From positions 1,550,001-1,614,000 of the forward strand of contig CM031552.1 of assembly GCA_018466975.1 (NCBI GenBank): a stretch of DNA of 64,000 nucleotides, in the 5' to 3' direction. Numbering within the stretch: the first letter of the stretch is position 1; each line of letters opens with the position of its first letter. A model generated the notes under the pieces. That model was not told the origin of the DNA and made no database searches. It saw only the letters and a list, made by a program, of their open reading frames with translations. This DNA is from Sparassis latifolia. Its lineage: Eukaryota; Basidiomycota; Agaricomycetes; Polyporales; Sparassidaceae. A program made the position numbers and the translations under genes. Shown in pieces: positions 22,478-34,300 of the stretch.

Positions 22478-25469
22478 TCAGGGCACGAGCGATGGCGATT
22501 CACTGCGCACAGGCGCCTTTTCCTCGGGTTCGGGGGGGTCGCCGTCTCCGCTCTTGCCGCTGTCCCCGACAACGCCTGCCGTGCGCAAGAACACGATCGC
22601 CAAAACCGCACCTATCGCCACCAATCGTCAGGAAAAAGAAACCACGGACACGCCGGCGGAGGGACCCACCGAGGAAGTTGAACGCCGACGCGGTGAAGAA
22701 CGCGTCCTTGTACGCCCGCAGCTGCGCGGGCGCGGGCGCGTTCGTGCCGTTGACATTGATCACCACCCCGTCCTGGAGCGACACGCGCTTGAGCGTCGCG
22801 TCATACACGATCGTCGTGATCGCCAGCCCGAACGCACCGCCGAGCTGCGTGAGCGTCTGGAACAGCGCCCCGCCGACGCTCTGCTCGTGCGGAAGACACA
22901 CCCGCGCGACGAACAGCGTCCCGGACGGGAACACAAAGTCCGCGCCGAACACGATCAGCACCGTTGCCGGGAACCCGAATGCCCAGTACGTGGCCGCCGG
23001 GTCAATCACCGCAAAGAGCACATTCGCCACCCCCGTCAGCGTCGTCCCGAGCACTGTGCCATGTGTCAGTATGGGTGTCAGTGCGCGACGGGGAGAAGGG
23101 ACGCACCGATGAGGTAGACGACGGGAACGAAACCCACGACGAGCGCGACGGCGACGTTGCACAGCACGCCCGTGATGAACATGGGCAGGAGCCGCACCAT
23201 CGTCAGGATCGGGTTCAGCCCGATGTAATCCTGATAATACAGCTTCACCGCACGCATCAGCCACATGTCCATTCGACAGCCGCACCACGCACCTGCAGCC
23301 AGAACGGGAACGCCATGAACCCGCAGTACTCGAGGAACGCGATCGCGAGGATCGCTGCGAGCTTCCCGTTCCCGCGCGAGAAGAGCGTGATGCGTAGCAG
23401 CGGCGGGGGCGTCAACCAGCTCCGCGGTGCATTGGGATTGTCTTGCACGCGCTCGAGGTAGTACTGCCACCCGACGTACACGCCAAGGAGGAGTACGCCG
23501 ACGATGAGCAGTGCAATAATGTCTGCAGGACAGTTAGCCAGCCGAAGGGAAGCAGGAGACAAAGGGCGCACAGCTTGTCTTCCACCCGTTCGGCGCAATG
23601 TTCCCGTCACTGAGCACGAAGACGATCATCACAAGGCCGGCCGTGACGAGGAAGGCGCCCAGCCAGTCCACGCGTCTGCACAGAATTAACGGTCAAGCTC
23701 AACACAAAGAGCACTCGGCACAAAACGTACTTATCCTGCTCCGTCGACGGCATGTCCTTGTCAAATGTCAGGAGCCCGCCGAGGAAGACCAGAGCAGAGA
23801 TGCCCGTCATGAAATAGAAGACGGAGCGCCACGTCTTCCTATGGCAGCACATAAAAATGGTCAACACGACGCAAGACACCTACCACGGCGAGAGCCATGA
23901 GCACGCACTCTGTGAGCTGCGTGAGCACACCGCCAATGATGCTCCCAATGGCGGCGCCCACCGGTGCTCCTGCGGCGAATGTGGCGAAGGCGATCGAGCG
24001 GATGCGCGACGGCGGGAACGCATGCGCTAGCATGCCAAGCTGTGTGCATAGAGCCGAGTCAAGCAGAGGGTTAAAATGTTGCAGTAATGGACGTACTGAA
24101 GCGGGGATAACCGCAGCCCCGCCGATACCTTGAAACCCACGGAGGACATCCAGCGTGATCTCATCTGAAGTGCGCCATCAGTAACATGGACGCATGACGA
24201 AGAAGACTGAGGAGGAAGGAGTATATATGGCACCGGGTCCCATCAGGAACCCAGGATTGTTTCATTAGATCCTCTCAAGACAGAGACTTTTGCGGTGAGC
24301 TGACATCTGCCTAAGCCCCGACCCACAGCAACCCCGTGGATCGCCGACTCAGGAGAAGCCCATTTGTGTACGTTCTTCGGGGTCTTCCAAGCTCGTACCA
24401 GTCGGCTGTTTATTTTCACAAATTGACCATGCTCTCAGTCCCTGCGGCGAGGAAAAGCGGATGCCCCCGTTGTATGATGACACACCTCCCCACCTACCGT
24501 CTTCATCGCCGCTTCCTCGTCTGGTGCACTCAAGTGCATCGATGACGCTGAAGCCACACAGTCACTTGGGCTTCAACAAGGCAAAAGTTCAAGAAAACAC
24601 CTCTCTGCGCGAGAATGAGAATCGCGTCGCGCAACGCCTTCGGCTGTTGGATCGCAAACTCGATGCGGAAGCGAGTATTACTAATGACTCGCTCGTCTAC
24701 GTCGTTCACTCCATAGAGGGACTCGATAACCGACTGCAGAATGGCCCCAACGCTGTCGCCAATATCGAAAGCCGACTATCGCGTGCACAAGCCGTATCAC
24801 GCACTATGGCTGTACCATCTCTTCCGCAGCCCCCCGCCGTCGGTGTCAGCCTTACTGATCCGAAGGGGCTAAGGGAACATCACGCGTAACGCATCAGTAG
24901 ATAACGTCGCGCACGGAACCGGCACCGCACTCGCGCATGAAGCTCAGATCAAAAGGATGTCAAGTCTTACCTTGGGCGAAACCGCATCCCAATCCGAACA
25001 CGCCCATCACGAAGGCGCCGAACAGGAAAGAGAGCTTTCGGCCATGGAGGTCAGCGAGACGGCCAAGAAAGAGCAGCAGACAGCCCTAACGAATAATGAG
25101 CCCAAATATCACGCGAATGACGACGAAGAGCTCACCGAACTGAGGGAATACGCGGAGACAACCCATTGCAAACGGTACTCCGGGATGTTGAGATCGCGGC
25201 CGATGGTCGGCAGCGTGATGGCGACGGCCGTCGAGTTTGAAGACTATCATCCGGACACGCATGTGAGTAAGAACAAAGAGCGAACAAATTGGGGGACGCA
25301 CGTTGAGGACCATGGCAGTCGTGCATGTCGCTATGAGGCCGATGGCCTGCGCCATGCTCCGCTGAGGCGAGGGGGCGGGCTCGGTGGCTGAGGCCTTTTC
25401 TGTGTCCGCATTTTGGGGCGGGGGGAGCTCGTCCTCGGTGGTCGAAGATGTTGAGGAAATGTCGGCCAT
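22478..25469 (-). CDS. MFS transporter, DHA2-like (14-TMS type)
   Basis: Eleven exons on the minus strand (25469-25302, 25243-25136, 25085-24971, 24164-24097, 24039-23909, 23838-23731, 23675-23572, 23522-23293, 23242-23107, 23053-22670, 22611-22478) give 561 residues. After a hydrophilic head come SNSTAVAITLPTIG, LQWVVSAYSLSSG and LLLFLGRLADLHGRK, which is motif A of the superfamily; later RGFQGIGGAAVIPAS is motif C-like. About 12-14 hydrophobic helices follow and the tail is acidic. Such plasma-membrane proton antiporters export drugs or secondary metabolites. All introns are 49-70 nt except the third (24165-24970, 806 nt), which splits GFAQ from DEITLD and contains a + strand ORF. A TATATA string lies about 70 bp upstream of the chosen ATG. 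Confidence 0.85.
24461..24889 (+). CDS. Antisense ORF nested in the long MFS intron, coiled-coil-like
   Basis: This 142-residue frame runs opposite to the MFS gene, entirely inside its 806-nt intron. The N-terminal part is Pro/Ser-rich (PPLYDDTPPHLPSSSPLP). The middle has heptad-like charged helices (NENRVAQRLRLLDRKLDAE, then SIEGLDNRLQN) and the tail is Pro-rich. The composition is much more protein-like than most shadow frames, and it is not opposite an exon. I do not recognise a family. The frame is open upstream of the ATG, so the true start or an upstream exon could differ. It may be a small nested gene, or a gene fragment that entered the intron. Confidence 0.4.
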   Translation: MPPLYDDTPPHLPSSSPLPRLVHSSASMTLKPHSHLGFNKAKVQENTSLRENENRVAQRLRLLDRKLDAEASITNDSLVYVVHSIEGLDNRLQNGPNAVANIESRLSRAQAVSRTMAVPSLPQPPAVGVSLTDPKGLREHHA

Positions 25470-25922
25470 TGGGAGCGCGTCTTGGTGGTACACAACCAAA
25501 AGGCGAAAACGACATCATAGATTAATGCGACGACCGGTATATATGCGCATCGGGCGTTACAAATTCAAGGCGCCCAGCGAAATTGCGTTTGGCACACCAT
25601 CATTTACCACGCTGAGCACGGTGCAGCTGATTTCCTCCCTCTGTCGTACCAGCCAGGAAAAACCAGGAAAAAGGCATAACAAGCAGGGCAGTCACGCATA
25701 GCGATTTTCAAGTTATTTTGTCGATTCAAGCTCCAACTTTGAGGGGTTCGTGTAGCATTCTGCAGACGAGGCAACCACCGCGGTAGACGGGCGGTAAAGA
25801 CGATCTGAAGCAGATCTCGGTCATAAAGGAGATTAGATAGCTGACCCACACCCATCTCCGGAACAGTACCCGGCTCCGAGCATACGCTCCGTAATCCGCT
25901 ACGATCTGTACAATGATTTACT
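25470..25922. other. MFS promoter side and flank
   Basis: About 450 bp upstream of the MFS gene. CGGTATATATGCG near 25536-25548 reads as a TATA box in the minus direction. Nothing else is recognised. Confidence 0.45.
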
Positions 25923-25931
25923 TGATACACC

Positions 25932-26222
25932 GAGGTCTTCCCACCACTCGGGAGTTGAGAAGGGCGATAAGTATCCTAACATAACATTCAGCATGATCCC
26001 AAAACATATGCGCCACCTTGATCCCGTGAAAGTTACGCAAATCTCCACACTCCGAAACTTTATCCCTCCTTAACTCTCCACAGCGGCTGGCACCAAAACA
26101 TTCGAACGAACTAACACCACTTGGGGAAATCTACTCACGGAGTTTCTGCACTTCCTCTACTGTTGTGACTATGTTAGGATATCGCCCTTCTTAACTCCCG
26201 AGTGGTGGGAAGGAGCCTGTGA
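25932..26222. mobile_element. MITE-like element with inverted repeats
   Basis: Subterminal inverted repeats of about 43-46 bp lie at 25937-25982 and 26171-26213 (left arm CTTCCCACCACTCGGGAGTT..; the right arm is its reverse complement with a few changes and a 2-3 bp indel). The 291-bp unit is flanked by a 9-bp direct repeat, TGATACACC, at 25923-25931 and 26223-26231. There is no coding capacity. An 8-9 bp target duplication with long inverted repeats fits a non-autonomous hAT or Mutator-type element; which one cannot be told from this. Confidence 0.65.
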
Positions 26223-26244
26223 TGATACACCCTGCATATCATAT

Positions 26245-28186
26245 GGCGCGCATCTAGTCCATTAGGTAGTATGACTGACACCACCGAGCACTCCACAACG
26301 CGTGACGAGACTCTGGATTCTACTCGCCGCACCGAAGTTCACCAGACGGGCAGCACGATCGTCTGGCCTGCGAACTCCTGGTTTCCTATGTTCAGAACTT
26401 GTAAGTACGACTCAAGTCCGGGACTGCCCTTTCGCAGCGCTGCCAGTGATCGCGCGCCCCATCCTGCAAGAGAGCATCTCGGCAATACTGTCTCTGGACG
26501 GTCAAACAATGTCTCACTGTAAGTGATGGTTGAAAAGAAGTGACTGTGCGTTCATCGCGGGACAGGTTATACAGCAAAGAAACAGGGTACACCCAGGATC
26601 GACAACGCAGACACGAGGCTATGGCTCATTCCGGCAAGTTTCTCTCCCTTCTTGGTCTGTACCTCGCGCCCGAAGCGTCGGCGGTGCTTTGATCTTGTTA
26701 TTGAAGCCAAATTAAAGCACCGCATAGACTGCTCGAAGTCAATACCACGACGAGATGACATTCGGACTCGGATGCGGACATACACGCCATGACGGAGAAC
26801 TAGTGGCAAGAGCGGAGTCTCGGTTTAGCGTCAGAGAGACTCATGGGTGTCACCAATTTACAAGAGGTACTCCTGTAAAAAGCAAGGATGGGCATCCAGG
26901 TGATGGCGCCGTCGATGTACACCATACTCGCTGGAACCCAGCACTCATTGGTGCGTACTTCGTTCCAGCGCGACCACAGCTTCATGCTCGGCCTTGCCTT
27001 GTGCAGCAAGCTTCTCAATACGGGGAGGCCAGTTACATATTTGCGAACATGTCACGTTGTGCTTGGCCGTTACAGCTGACGCGGTTACTAGGGATAGGCT
27101 TACTGGGGATAGGCATACCTGTAGGAAACATCTCGTCAGCGTCGATGTGCCAAAACCTACTGGCCGCAGGAGACGCGGCTGAGCGCGAAGCATTTAGTGA
27201 ATGAATCAGTGTTGTCGTCATTGGATTTCGATGTAGCGCGTTCAACAATTACAGCAAGTCAGTAAATCGTTCTAATCTCCAAATAGCCCTCATGGTCATG
27301 TCTTTGAACGCCCGACGGACTCGACAGGATCGTAATTCTAACATCGTCTGCACGGTCTGGCGCGCGATCTCTTTGTCAGTTTCGTGGACGGTAAAATTCA
27401 TCTCTCGCTTAGTTTGTTCTGGACTCGCGCTGATGATCCTACGTAGGTATTGGCACTGCGTTGTTTCATAGACGAAGAATGCATAAACATTTTCTCTGAA
27501 CTGGCGTGCTTACGTGTCCCACATTTTACCTTGACCCAGTTGTTACTCGCTTGTCCTAACAGGGCCCGCAATTCATGAGCAGTATCCACCAGTGGCCGCG
27601 AAGTACTCCACAGGACCAGATGGGATGCATACCACCCTAAGCTCTTCCGCGACATGTCCCGAATCGCCCACCGTTCTTCCACTAGAAGCTTATGGAGCCC
27701 CTGAAAACTTCATTCCGAAAATGTGTCGACACGTCTTCCTGGGAGTGTGGCCGGTGCGGTTGGCAGGTACATGGAGATGTTGTTTGGTAAAGTATACTTG
27801 TCGACTATCTGCAACACTTACGAGCTACAGATTTATTCGCTTTCAATATTCCAGCGTCGGAAGACCTCAAAGCCGCGAACAACAAGCAATAAGCTGAAAA
27901 CACGTCATCGTCGCCCTTGCACTTACTAAAATTGCTCGTTTCCTTGGGTACCGAAACAAGTGGCGGTCACGCTTTTGTCATTGTTTGGATCCATGCATTG
28001 TTTGTACATTGGTAAGCGCCGTCGCCATCCGTCTATAAAAGAGGGCACCTAGCGAGTCCTCTCTCTCAATCCCCCCCCTTCTGCCACTCAACAAACGCCA
28101 ACCGCTATACTTCAACCCCGATGTTCTCTATGCGTACAATTCCGCACGCGTTATCTTACAGAGTGTGTTCGTTTCTCCGGGTGCCT
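26245..28186 (+). repeat. Segmental duplication, copy A
   Basis: It starts at GGCGCGCATC and ends at GTGCCT, and aligns colinearly with 29578-31289 by eye, with numerous substitutions and small indels. Shared landmarks: CTGCCCTTTCGCAGCGCTGCC, GGTATTGGCACTGCGTTG, CTTCCTGGGAGTGTGG and TAAAAGAGGGCACCTAGCG. Forward frames (for example 26755-27204) are partly shared with copy B but shifted, and the minus frames also break. I read it as a duplicated non-coding or dead-gene segment ending with a promoter. Confidence 0.85.
28034..28040 (+). promoter_or_regulatory. TATA box inside duplication copy A
   Basis: TATAAAA is followed by a pyrimidine-rich leader (TCTCTCAATCCCCCCC) and an ATG at 28121. The same arrangement occurs in copy B at 31138. 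The ORF after the ATG is only about 22 codons, so the promoter now seems to drive no protein. Confidence 0.5.
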
Positions 28187-29577
28187 TAGCTCTCTCGACT
28201 GATAACACTTTCTTCGCCAGATACCAGAAGCAACCAAGTTTTCAACCACGGACGACATTCGTTGTCTTCCACAACCTCAACGTCCGTCTAGTCGTGTCAA
28301 GGGATTCACACTGGTGCCGCTCGATGCCCTGCGGTGTCATCCTACACGGCTCGGCGCCGTTGACATCGCGACCCTCGTCGTATCTTTTTTATTCCATTTC
28401 TTATGAACATGCAACACTCTTCTGGTGCTGGCACTGGAATCCAGTTTCCTTTGATTCTGGTTCTCCACCCTCGGACCCGGTATAGGGCAAGGGATGCCTT
28501 TCGCTGGAGTGGATTGCGGGGCAATCCCACACTGCTGCAGTGCCAACCGGGGCCTACAATTCCCAGGCCCCACCGTTTGGTGTAGATGGACTTGTCTCCA
28601 GGGAAAATTCCTCCGGCATCCGAGCGTGCGCGGTTTGAGCTCCCAATGCCTGCTCCCGTGGCAAAGTGGACAACCGGGGAGTCTGTGCTGTTCGGCATTG
28701 GCGATGTTTGCGGCATCCCTATCGACCAGCTGGGCCTTTTGCGCGGATGCATAGCGTGAACGACCGTGTCTTCGAGAACACAGGGCTATCGTCAATCCAT
28801 GTCGTCCTGATGGTATGTTCCCTTTTGCAGTCCAATTTTGAACACATCCTGATGGACGTTAATTGCGACTGCAGTGGTTCGACGGCACCCAGGTCGAAAA
28901 GCCGGTAGGGTTAGGTTAGCCAACCTAACCTAAGGTCGGTAGAAGGGTATAACGACGTTATGCCTGACACAGTGCGAATTTCAGGAGGTATATCGTTCAG
29001 GGGCCACGATGTGCGGACAGTCCTGTACCATGGACACCATCCTCTGTGACTGTGATCACACACCTATCTTGGCTATCTCACGCCGTTCAACGCATTTGGC
29101 TTGCACGCTCCTACATCGATCCGGCAGGCTCTGCCACTGCGCGGTAACACCTCTGCTTTCACGTCATGCTCCGACTCGGACGAAGAAGTCGATGCGGTGC
29201 CGAGCCTTGACGTTTCACCTCATTTGGTAGTTGGTTACGTCTTCGCATCTTCGCAATCCTCAGTGAATTTGTATTCTCGCGTAGAATAGCTACCTGTCCT
29301 CTGAATCTCTATAGGTTCTATCCACTCTGTAACTCAGACGAGCTCTTTATAAAGAGTTCCTTTCGTTCAATCGAAGCATAGTTCGCTCTATTCTGTAAAA
29401 ATGTGGGCCTGAGCCCATCCTCGATGCGAGTATCTGGCTAGATGTGAGACGTGTGACTTTGAGATTTGAGAGGAGAGGACGCTCGCGCGTTGGCACAGCA
29501 GGAAGGTAGCCTTCCTCTTTCGGCCACCCGATCAGTGTTTCCTCGTCACGTATGTACATAGGATAGCCTGCGTCACG
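28187..29577. other. Spacer between duplication copies
   Basis: About 1.4 kb. Frames of 130-150 codons exist on the minus strand (28337-28795), but they lack domains and overlap equally open plus frames. A perfect 9-bp hairpin (28911-28933) is listed separately. No gene is supported. Confidence 0.45.
28911..28933. repeat. Short hairpin of telomere-like TTAGG units
   Basis: TTAGGTTAG is followed by a 5-nt loop (CCAAC) and CTAACCTAA. The stem is 9 bp and perfect. GGGTTAGG just before it resembles the fungal telomere repeat but is not a run of TTAGGG. Confidence 0.7.
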
Positions 29578-31289
29578 GCGCGCATCCAGTCCATTGCAAA
29601 GGTATTCCATTCAGTCCTGTATGGTAGCACCGAGTGACACTCCACACCGCGCGATGAGACTCTAACTGCCGTCGTCCTGGATTCTACAATACCCAAGTCT
29701 GCCGGACGTTCTGCCCATCGTATGGTCTGCGAATTCCTGTTTTTCTATGTTCAGAGCTTGTAAGTGCGACTCAAGCTCAAGTCCGGAACTGCCCTTTCGC
29801 AGCGCTGCCGGTGGTCGCCAACATTCATGCTCCATCCTGCAAGAGAGCAACTCGGTAATACTGTCCCTAGAAGACTAAACAATGTCTTGCAAGTGACGGT
29901 CAGAAAGAAGCGACTGTGCCCTCACCGCGGGATTATATCGCAAAGAAACAGGGTCACACCGTACACCAGGAGAACTAGTGGCAAGACCGGAGGCAGTGAG
30001 TTCGGCATCAAGGAGGCTGTTGGGTGTCGCCAATTTTCAAGAGGTGCGCCTGTAAAACCCAAGGATAGGCATCCCGGTGATGGCGCCGTCAATGTACACT
30101 ATAGGCACTGGAACCCAACGCTTATTGGCGCGTACTTCATTCCAGCGCGACAAGAGCTTCACACTCGGTCTTCCCTTGTGCATCAAGATTCTCAATACGG
30201 GGAGGACAGTTGTGTATTTGCGAACATATCACCTTTTACTTGGCAGTTACAGCTGACCCGATTACTCGGGATGGGTATAAGTACATGTCGGAAACATGTC
30301 GTCAGCGTCGGTATGCCAGAAGCCTACTGGTCACAGCAGACGCGTCTGAGTGCGAAGCAGTTAGTGAATGACTCAGTGTTGTTGTCATTGGCTTTCTAGC
30401 GCGTTTAGTGATCACAGTAAGTCGTTCTCATCTCCAAATGGCTCTCATAATCATGTCTAATGCCCGACGGACTCGACAGGATCTGCGCCATCTCTGTCAC
30501 TTTCTTGGACAGTAAGATCCAACTTTCGCTTCGCTTGTTCTGCGCTCGGGCTGACGATTGCTAGGTATTGGCACTGCGTTGTTTCATAGAAGTGCACAAA
30601 CGTTTTCTCTGAGCGGGTGCGCTCATCTGTCCCACATATTACCTTGATCCAGTTGCTACTCGCTCACTGGATCCTCAGAAGGCCCGCAATTCGTGAGCGG
30701 TGCACGGGCAAATTCGACTTTATCCGCCAGTCGCCGCGAAGTACTCTACAGGACCAGATCGGATGCGCATACAAGGTCTTCCGCGATATGTCCCGAATCG
30801 CTCACCGGTCGACCGCTCGAAGCTTATGGAGCTCCTGAACACTTCCTTCGGAAAATGTCTCGACACATCTTCCTGGGAGTGTGGCCGGTGCGGTCGGCAG
30901 GTACATGTAGATGTTGTTTGGTAAAGTATACTTGTCGACTATCTGCCACACTTACGAGCTACAGATTTATTCGCTTTCAATATTCCAGCGTCGGAGGACC
31001 TCAAAGCCGCGAACAACAAGCAATAAGCCGAAAACACGTCATCGTCGCCGTTTCCTTGGGTACCGAAACAAGTGGCGGTCACGCTTGTTTGGATCCATGC
31101 ATTGTTTGTACATTGGTAAGCGCCGTTGCCATCCCTCTATAAAAGAGGGCACCTAGCGAGTCCTGTCTCTCAATCCCCCGCTTCTGCCACCCAACAAATG
31201 CCAACCGCTATACCTCGACCCCGATGTTCCCTATGCGTACGTTTCCGCACGCGTTATCTTACGAAGTGTGTTCGTTCCTCCGTGTGCCT
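29578..31289 (+). repeat. Segmental duplication, copy B
   Basis: The second copy of 26245-28186, same orientation, about 230 bp shorter owing to indels. The copies differ throughout, so the event is not recent. Its end is followed within 7 bp by the 71-bp hairpin repeat at 31296. Confidence 0.85.
31138..31144 (+). promoter_or_regulatory. TATA box inside duplication copy B
   Basis: TATAAAA with the same downstream leader and ATG (31225) as in copy A. No long frame follows. Confidence 0.5.
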
Positions 31290-31295
31290 CATTCA

Positions 31296-31366
31296 TTGAA
31301 CACTGACATTTATGTCTTAATAGTTCATTTTATAGCTCAAGCTGGAGCGGAGCGCGTCAGCTCCAG
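31296..31366 (+). repeat. 71-bp two-hairpin repeat, copy 1
   Basis: It matches 39598-39668 without gaps, 61 of 71 positions by my count. Predicted hairpin 1 pairs TGAAC with GTTCA (positions 2-6 with 28-32) and GACA with TGTC (10-13 with 18-21). Hairpin 2 pairs AGCTG with CAGCT (45-49 with 63-67). In copy 2 hairpin 2 is AGGTG with CACCT, a compensatory change. It may be a small structured RNA or a hairpin-type mobile element; orientation is arbitrary. Confidence 0.6.
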
Positions 31367-34300
31367 GTTGAAAAACCGGTAAACCTGATCGTCAAAGGTT
31401 TTTCGGACACGCGCGAACAGCTCGCCAACCAATTGTCGAAGCTTGCCGGGGACTTCATTTTGGGTGGCTCCCTGCGACGTCGGGGCGCATCATTACCCCC
31501 CTATATCTTCCCGTCAAAAATCTTCCACCATTATAGGTGTCCGGCCTGACCGAGCTCTGGGATGCTGATGGTCACCACCCAGCCGGAGCGGGAAAGATTC
31601 ATGAGATGGTTCGGTTAATTTATTGTGGAGGGGACACGGCGTGCGCGTCGTGTTTGGCGCGCCCGTCCTCGTCCTCTCAAATGGAGCTCATTCATCGTCG
31701 ATGCCATCGGTCTCGCGCTTTCGATTCGTCCGCATCCTTGCTATTCGTCCATATATCGTTGCCATTCGCCCAGCATCATTGCCATTCTTCCTCATCATTG
31801 CTACTCGTCCACGTCATTGCTGTTCATCCACGTCATTGCTGTTCATCCGCGTCATCGCCATTCATCCGCGTCATTGCCGTTCGTCCTCGGTTAGGGTTGG
31901 AGGGCCGATAATGCGGAGCAGAGGGGAAAGGCGGGACGAGTGGATTGTGACGCACCAGTCTCATTTTCAGCACATCAGGGTTGTCCTCGGCGGGAACCGG
32001 GGTGTTTCCGCTTTTCATTGCTATTTTACGCTTCTTTACGTTTCCCGCTGTCTTTGCATCTGTATCATGATATCGCACACACGTCTGTACGCAGCTAACA
32101 TGTAGTAGCACACGGAGCACAGAGACGGTGAACGGACTTATCTTCATATGATATTAAGCATTGAGTCAATATTGTGGCTTGTACAAACGTGACTCTTGAG
32201 GGTGTCAACGCGATGGCGCATCCGTCGGATCGATGTACAGCCCCGTCGATGCACGCGGAGCCCCCGCCGTAGACTCGGCAGTTGAAGCCAGGTAATGCGC
32301 ATGGCACTGAGCGTCCTCGGCGAGGTCACCAATCGCCAGATCTGGAGCTTGCAGTCGTCTGCACATAAAAAGGTGCGGAGCACCGAGATAGTGGATAGAT
32401 TCAATTTAAGGCGGATTTGATACTGACCTGATGCTTGAGTCGCATATAACAAATTGGCCAGTATAATCGCCAGTTTGCGAAGTATAAACGCGATGCCCGT
32501 GGCATCCACTCGGATCGATAGACCCATTATGCAGCATTTCTATAGCAGATGTGGGCTGGTCTTAAAATCATGGCACTCAACGGCTGGAGGGTGTGGAGAT
32601 GTGGAGGTTCATTGAGCACATAACGTAGATAGACGTCACGACAGCGTGACTTGCAGAAATATATTCGCCCTTGGATCGCGTGACTGGGTGTGACTCGACG
32701 CGTGGAATGCGATCACGTGGACGCGTTCCTACAAACCCGCCCGGGATTGTATTGTCCAATAAGCGCCGCCATAAAGTAGAAAGCAGCGGGAAGGGACATC
32801 TACGCGCGCAGAAGCATAAAGTGAATATGTCAGGCAATAATACCCCAAGTCACAGTTGGAAGCACTTGCCGTTTGTGAGGTATTTTGATGCCGAGGGGAG
32901 TTATCATGGATAGCGAATGCTGTACCTGATAGGAAAGATGGAAGTGGTGTAACTGCTACAAGTGGCGAGAGGATATACCAGGAAACACGCCCTCTTTTGT
33001 ACTGCACGTACTGCAGACAACCCAGATTCGGAAAATATAAGCCGCGCTGGCCGAATGCCACACCTTGTGCACGGCCGGACAAGGTAGAAAGTACTCATGC
33101 GTATGTGAGCGTCCACTCAAACCATGTGAATTGTATGGCAATCGATATATAGTCAGCTATATACCGACCGCGATACAACTGCATATGGCGAGCATTCACT
33201 GGTGAAGGGGGCCGTCGGCTGTCTATCCAAGTGGGAGAAGATACCATTCGAAGCGAAAAATGTATGAATACGACATACCTCAAAAACGCACGTATTCTGG
33301 GGCACAAACTTCGTGAAAGTCTAATCAACAGAAGCTGTCATCCTGCGATTCCGAGATGTAGACTGCATGTTCCATCGATCAGCTTGCAAAGAGTGCAAGA
33401 AGGACGTCGTCCGGTGTTAGCAGTGACAAGTGTTCACAACGAAAGGTCTCGCAGGACGGTACAAATTGTCGCTCGCAAAGATATTTCCACGTCAAACTCT
33501 GACCATGCGCTCGTGCACTCGGACATGTGCAAAGTAGAAAAAAATGGCAGGCAAGATGCAAAACACAAACTCAAAAGCAGATGCTGGTCAACCTCGTTAA
33601 GCATCACCGTTCCTAGTCTCTAGAGCATCACTCACCGTATCCTTGCCCATAACCTCCATGCATCCGACTCCATAGATCACGCAATTGAGATCCCTGTCGG
33701 CCAGATCGGGTAGTCTACTAATACGAGGACGTTCCCACCTCCCAGACGTCAAAGCGAAGGTAGACTGGGTGGACAAGCCAAGAATTTTGGGCGCGACGAG
33801 CACTCCGCTGACGGACTCGTCGCAAGCGGTGGGAGAAGAGAGCAAGATGAGGCGCTTAGTACGTGAGAAAATTCGTGATCGATGGTAGGGAGTGTTGCTC
33901 AGCGCTCAGGCCTCAAATCTGACGCTCGAATAGCTCCCTCGCCGTTCTACAGAATTGAAACGCTGACATTCATATAGTCTGAACACACCTGCCTTTTTTT
34001 CCAGTAAGTTGCGCAATCAATCCAAGTAGATATGCCCCACAAGGCTGGTCAGATCTCTTTGAGTCTACCGTCAAAACAGCGACGAGGACCAAATATACTT
34101 TGGAGTCCCCGAACGAGACTTGTCTTGTGCTGCGGAGAATTACGAGGAAGCCCACCGTTCTTCCCGGATTCGCTCAGTGGCACCCTCCCGAAAACCTTGT
34201 AGTTTCGTCACTACGCCATCTGCTTAACGGGAGGCAGCGGCCACGCTCGTTCAAAAGCACTTTCGGGATTCGAACGTTCACGTCTTATCCTTAGCAGATG

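Noticed and set aside
22554..23117. 187- and 232-codon plus ORFs at 22.4-23.1 kb
   Set aside because: They lie opposite the well-supported last MFS exons in GC-rich DNA and have Arg/Pro-rich nonsense composition.
29764..30399. 211-codon plus ORF in duplication copy B
   Set aside because: Only partly shared with copy A, where the frame is broken and shifted. No domain, so not kept as a gene.
31623..32105. 160-codon plus ORF
   Set aside because: Created by the 19-bp minisatellite, which is open in all three frames.
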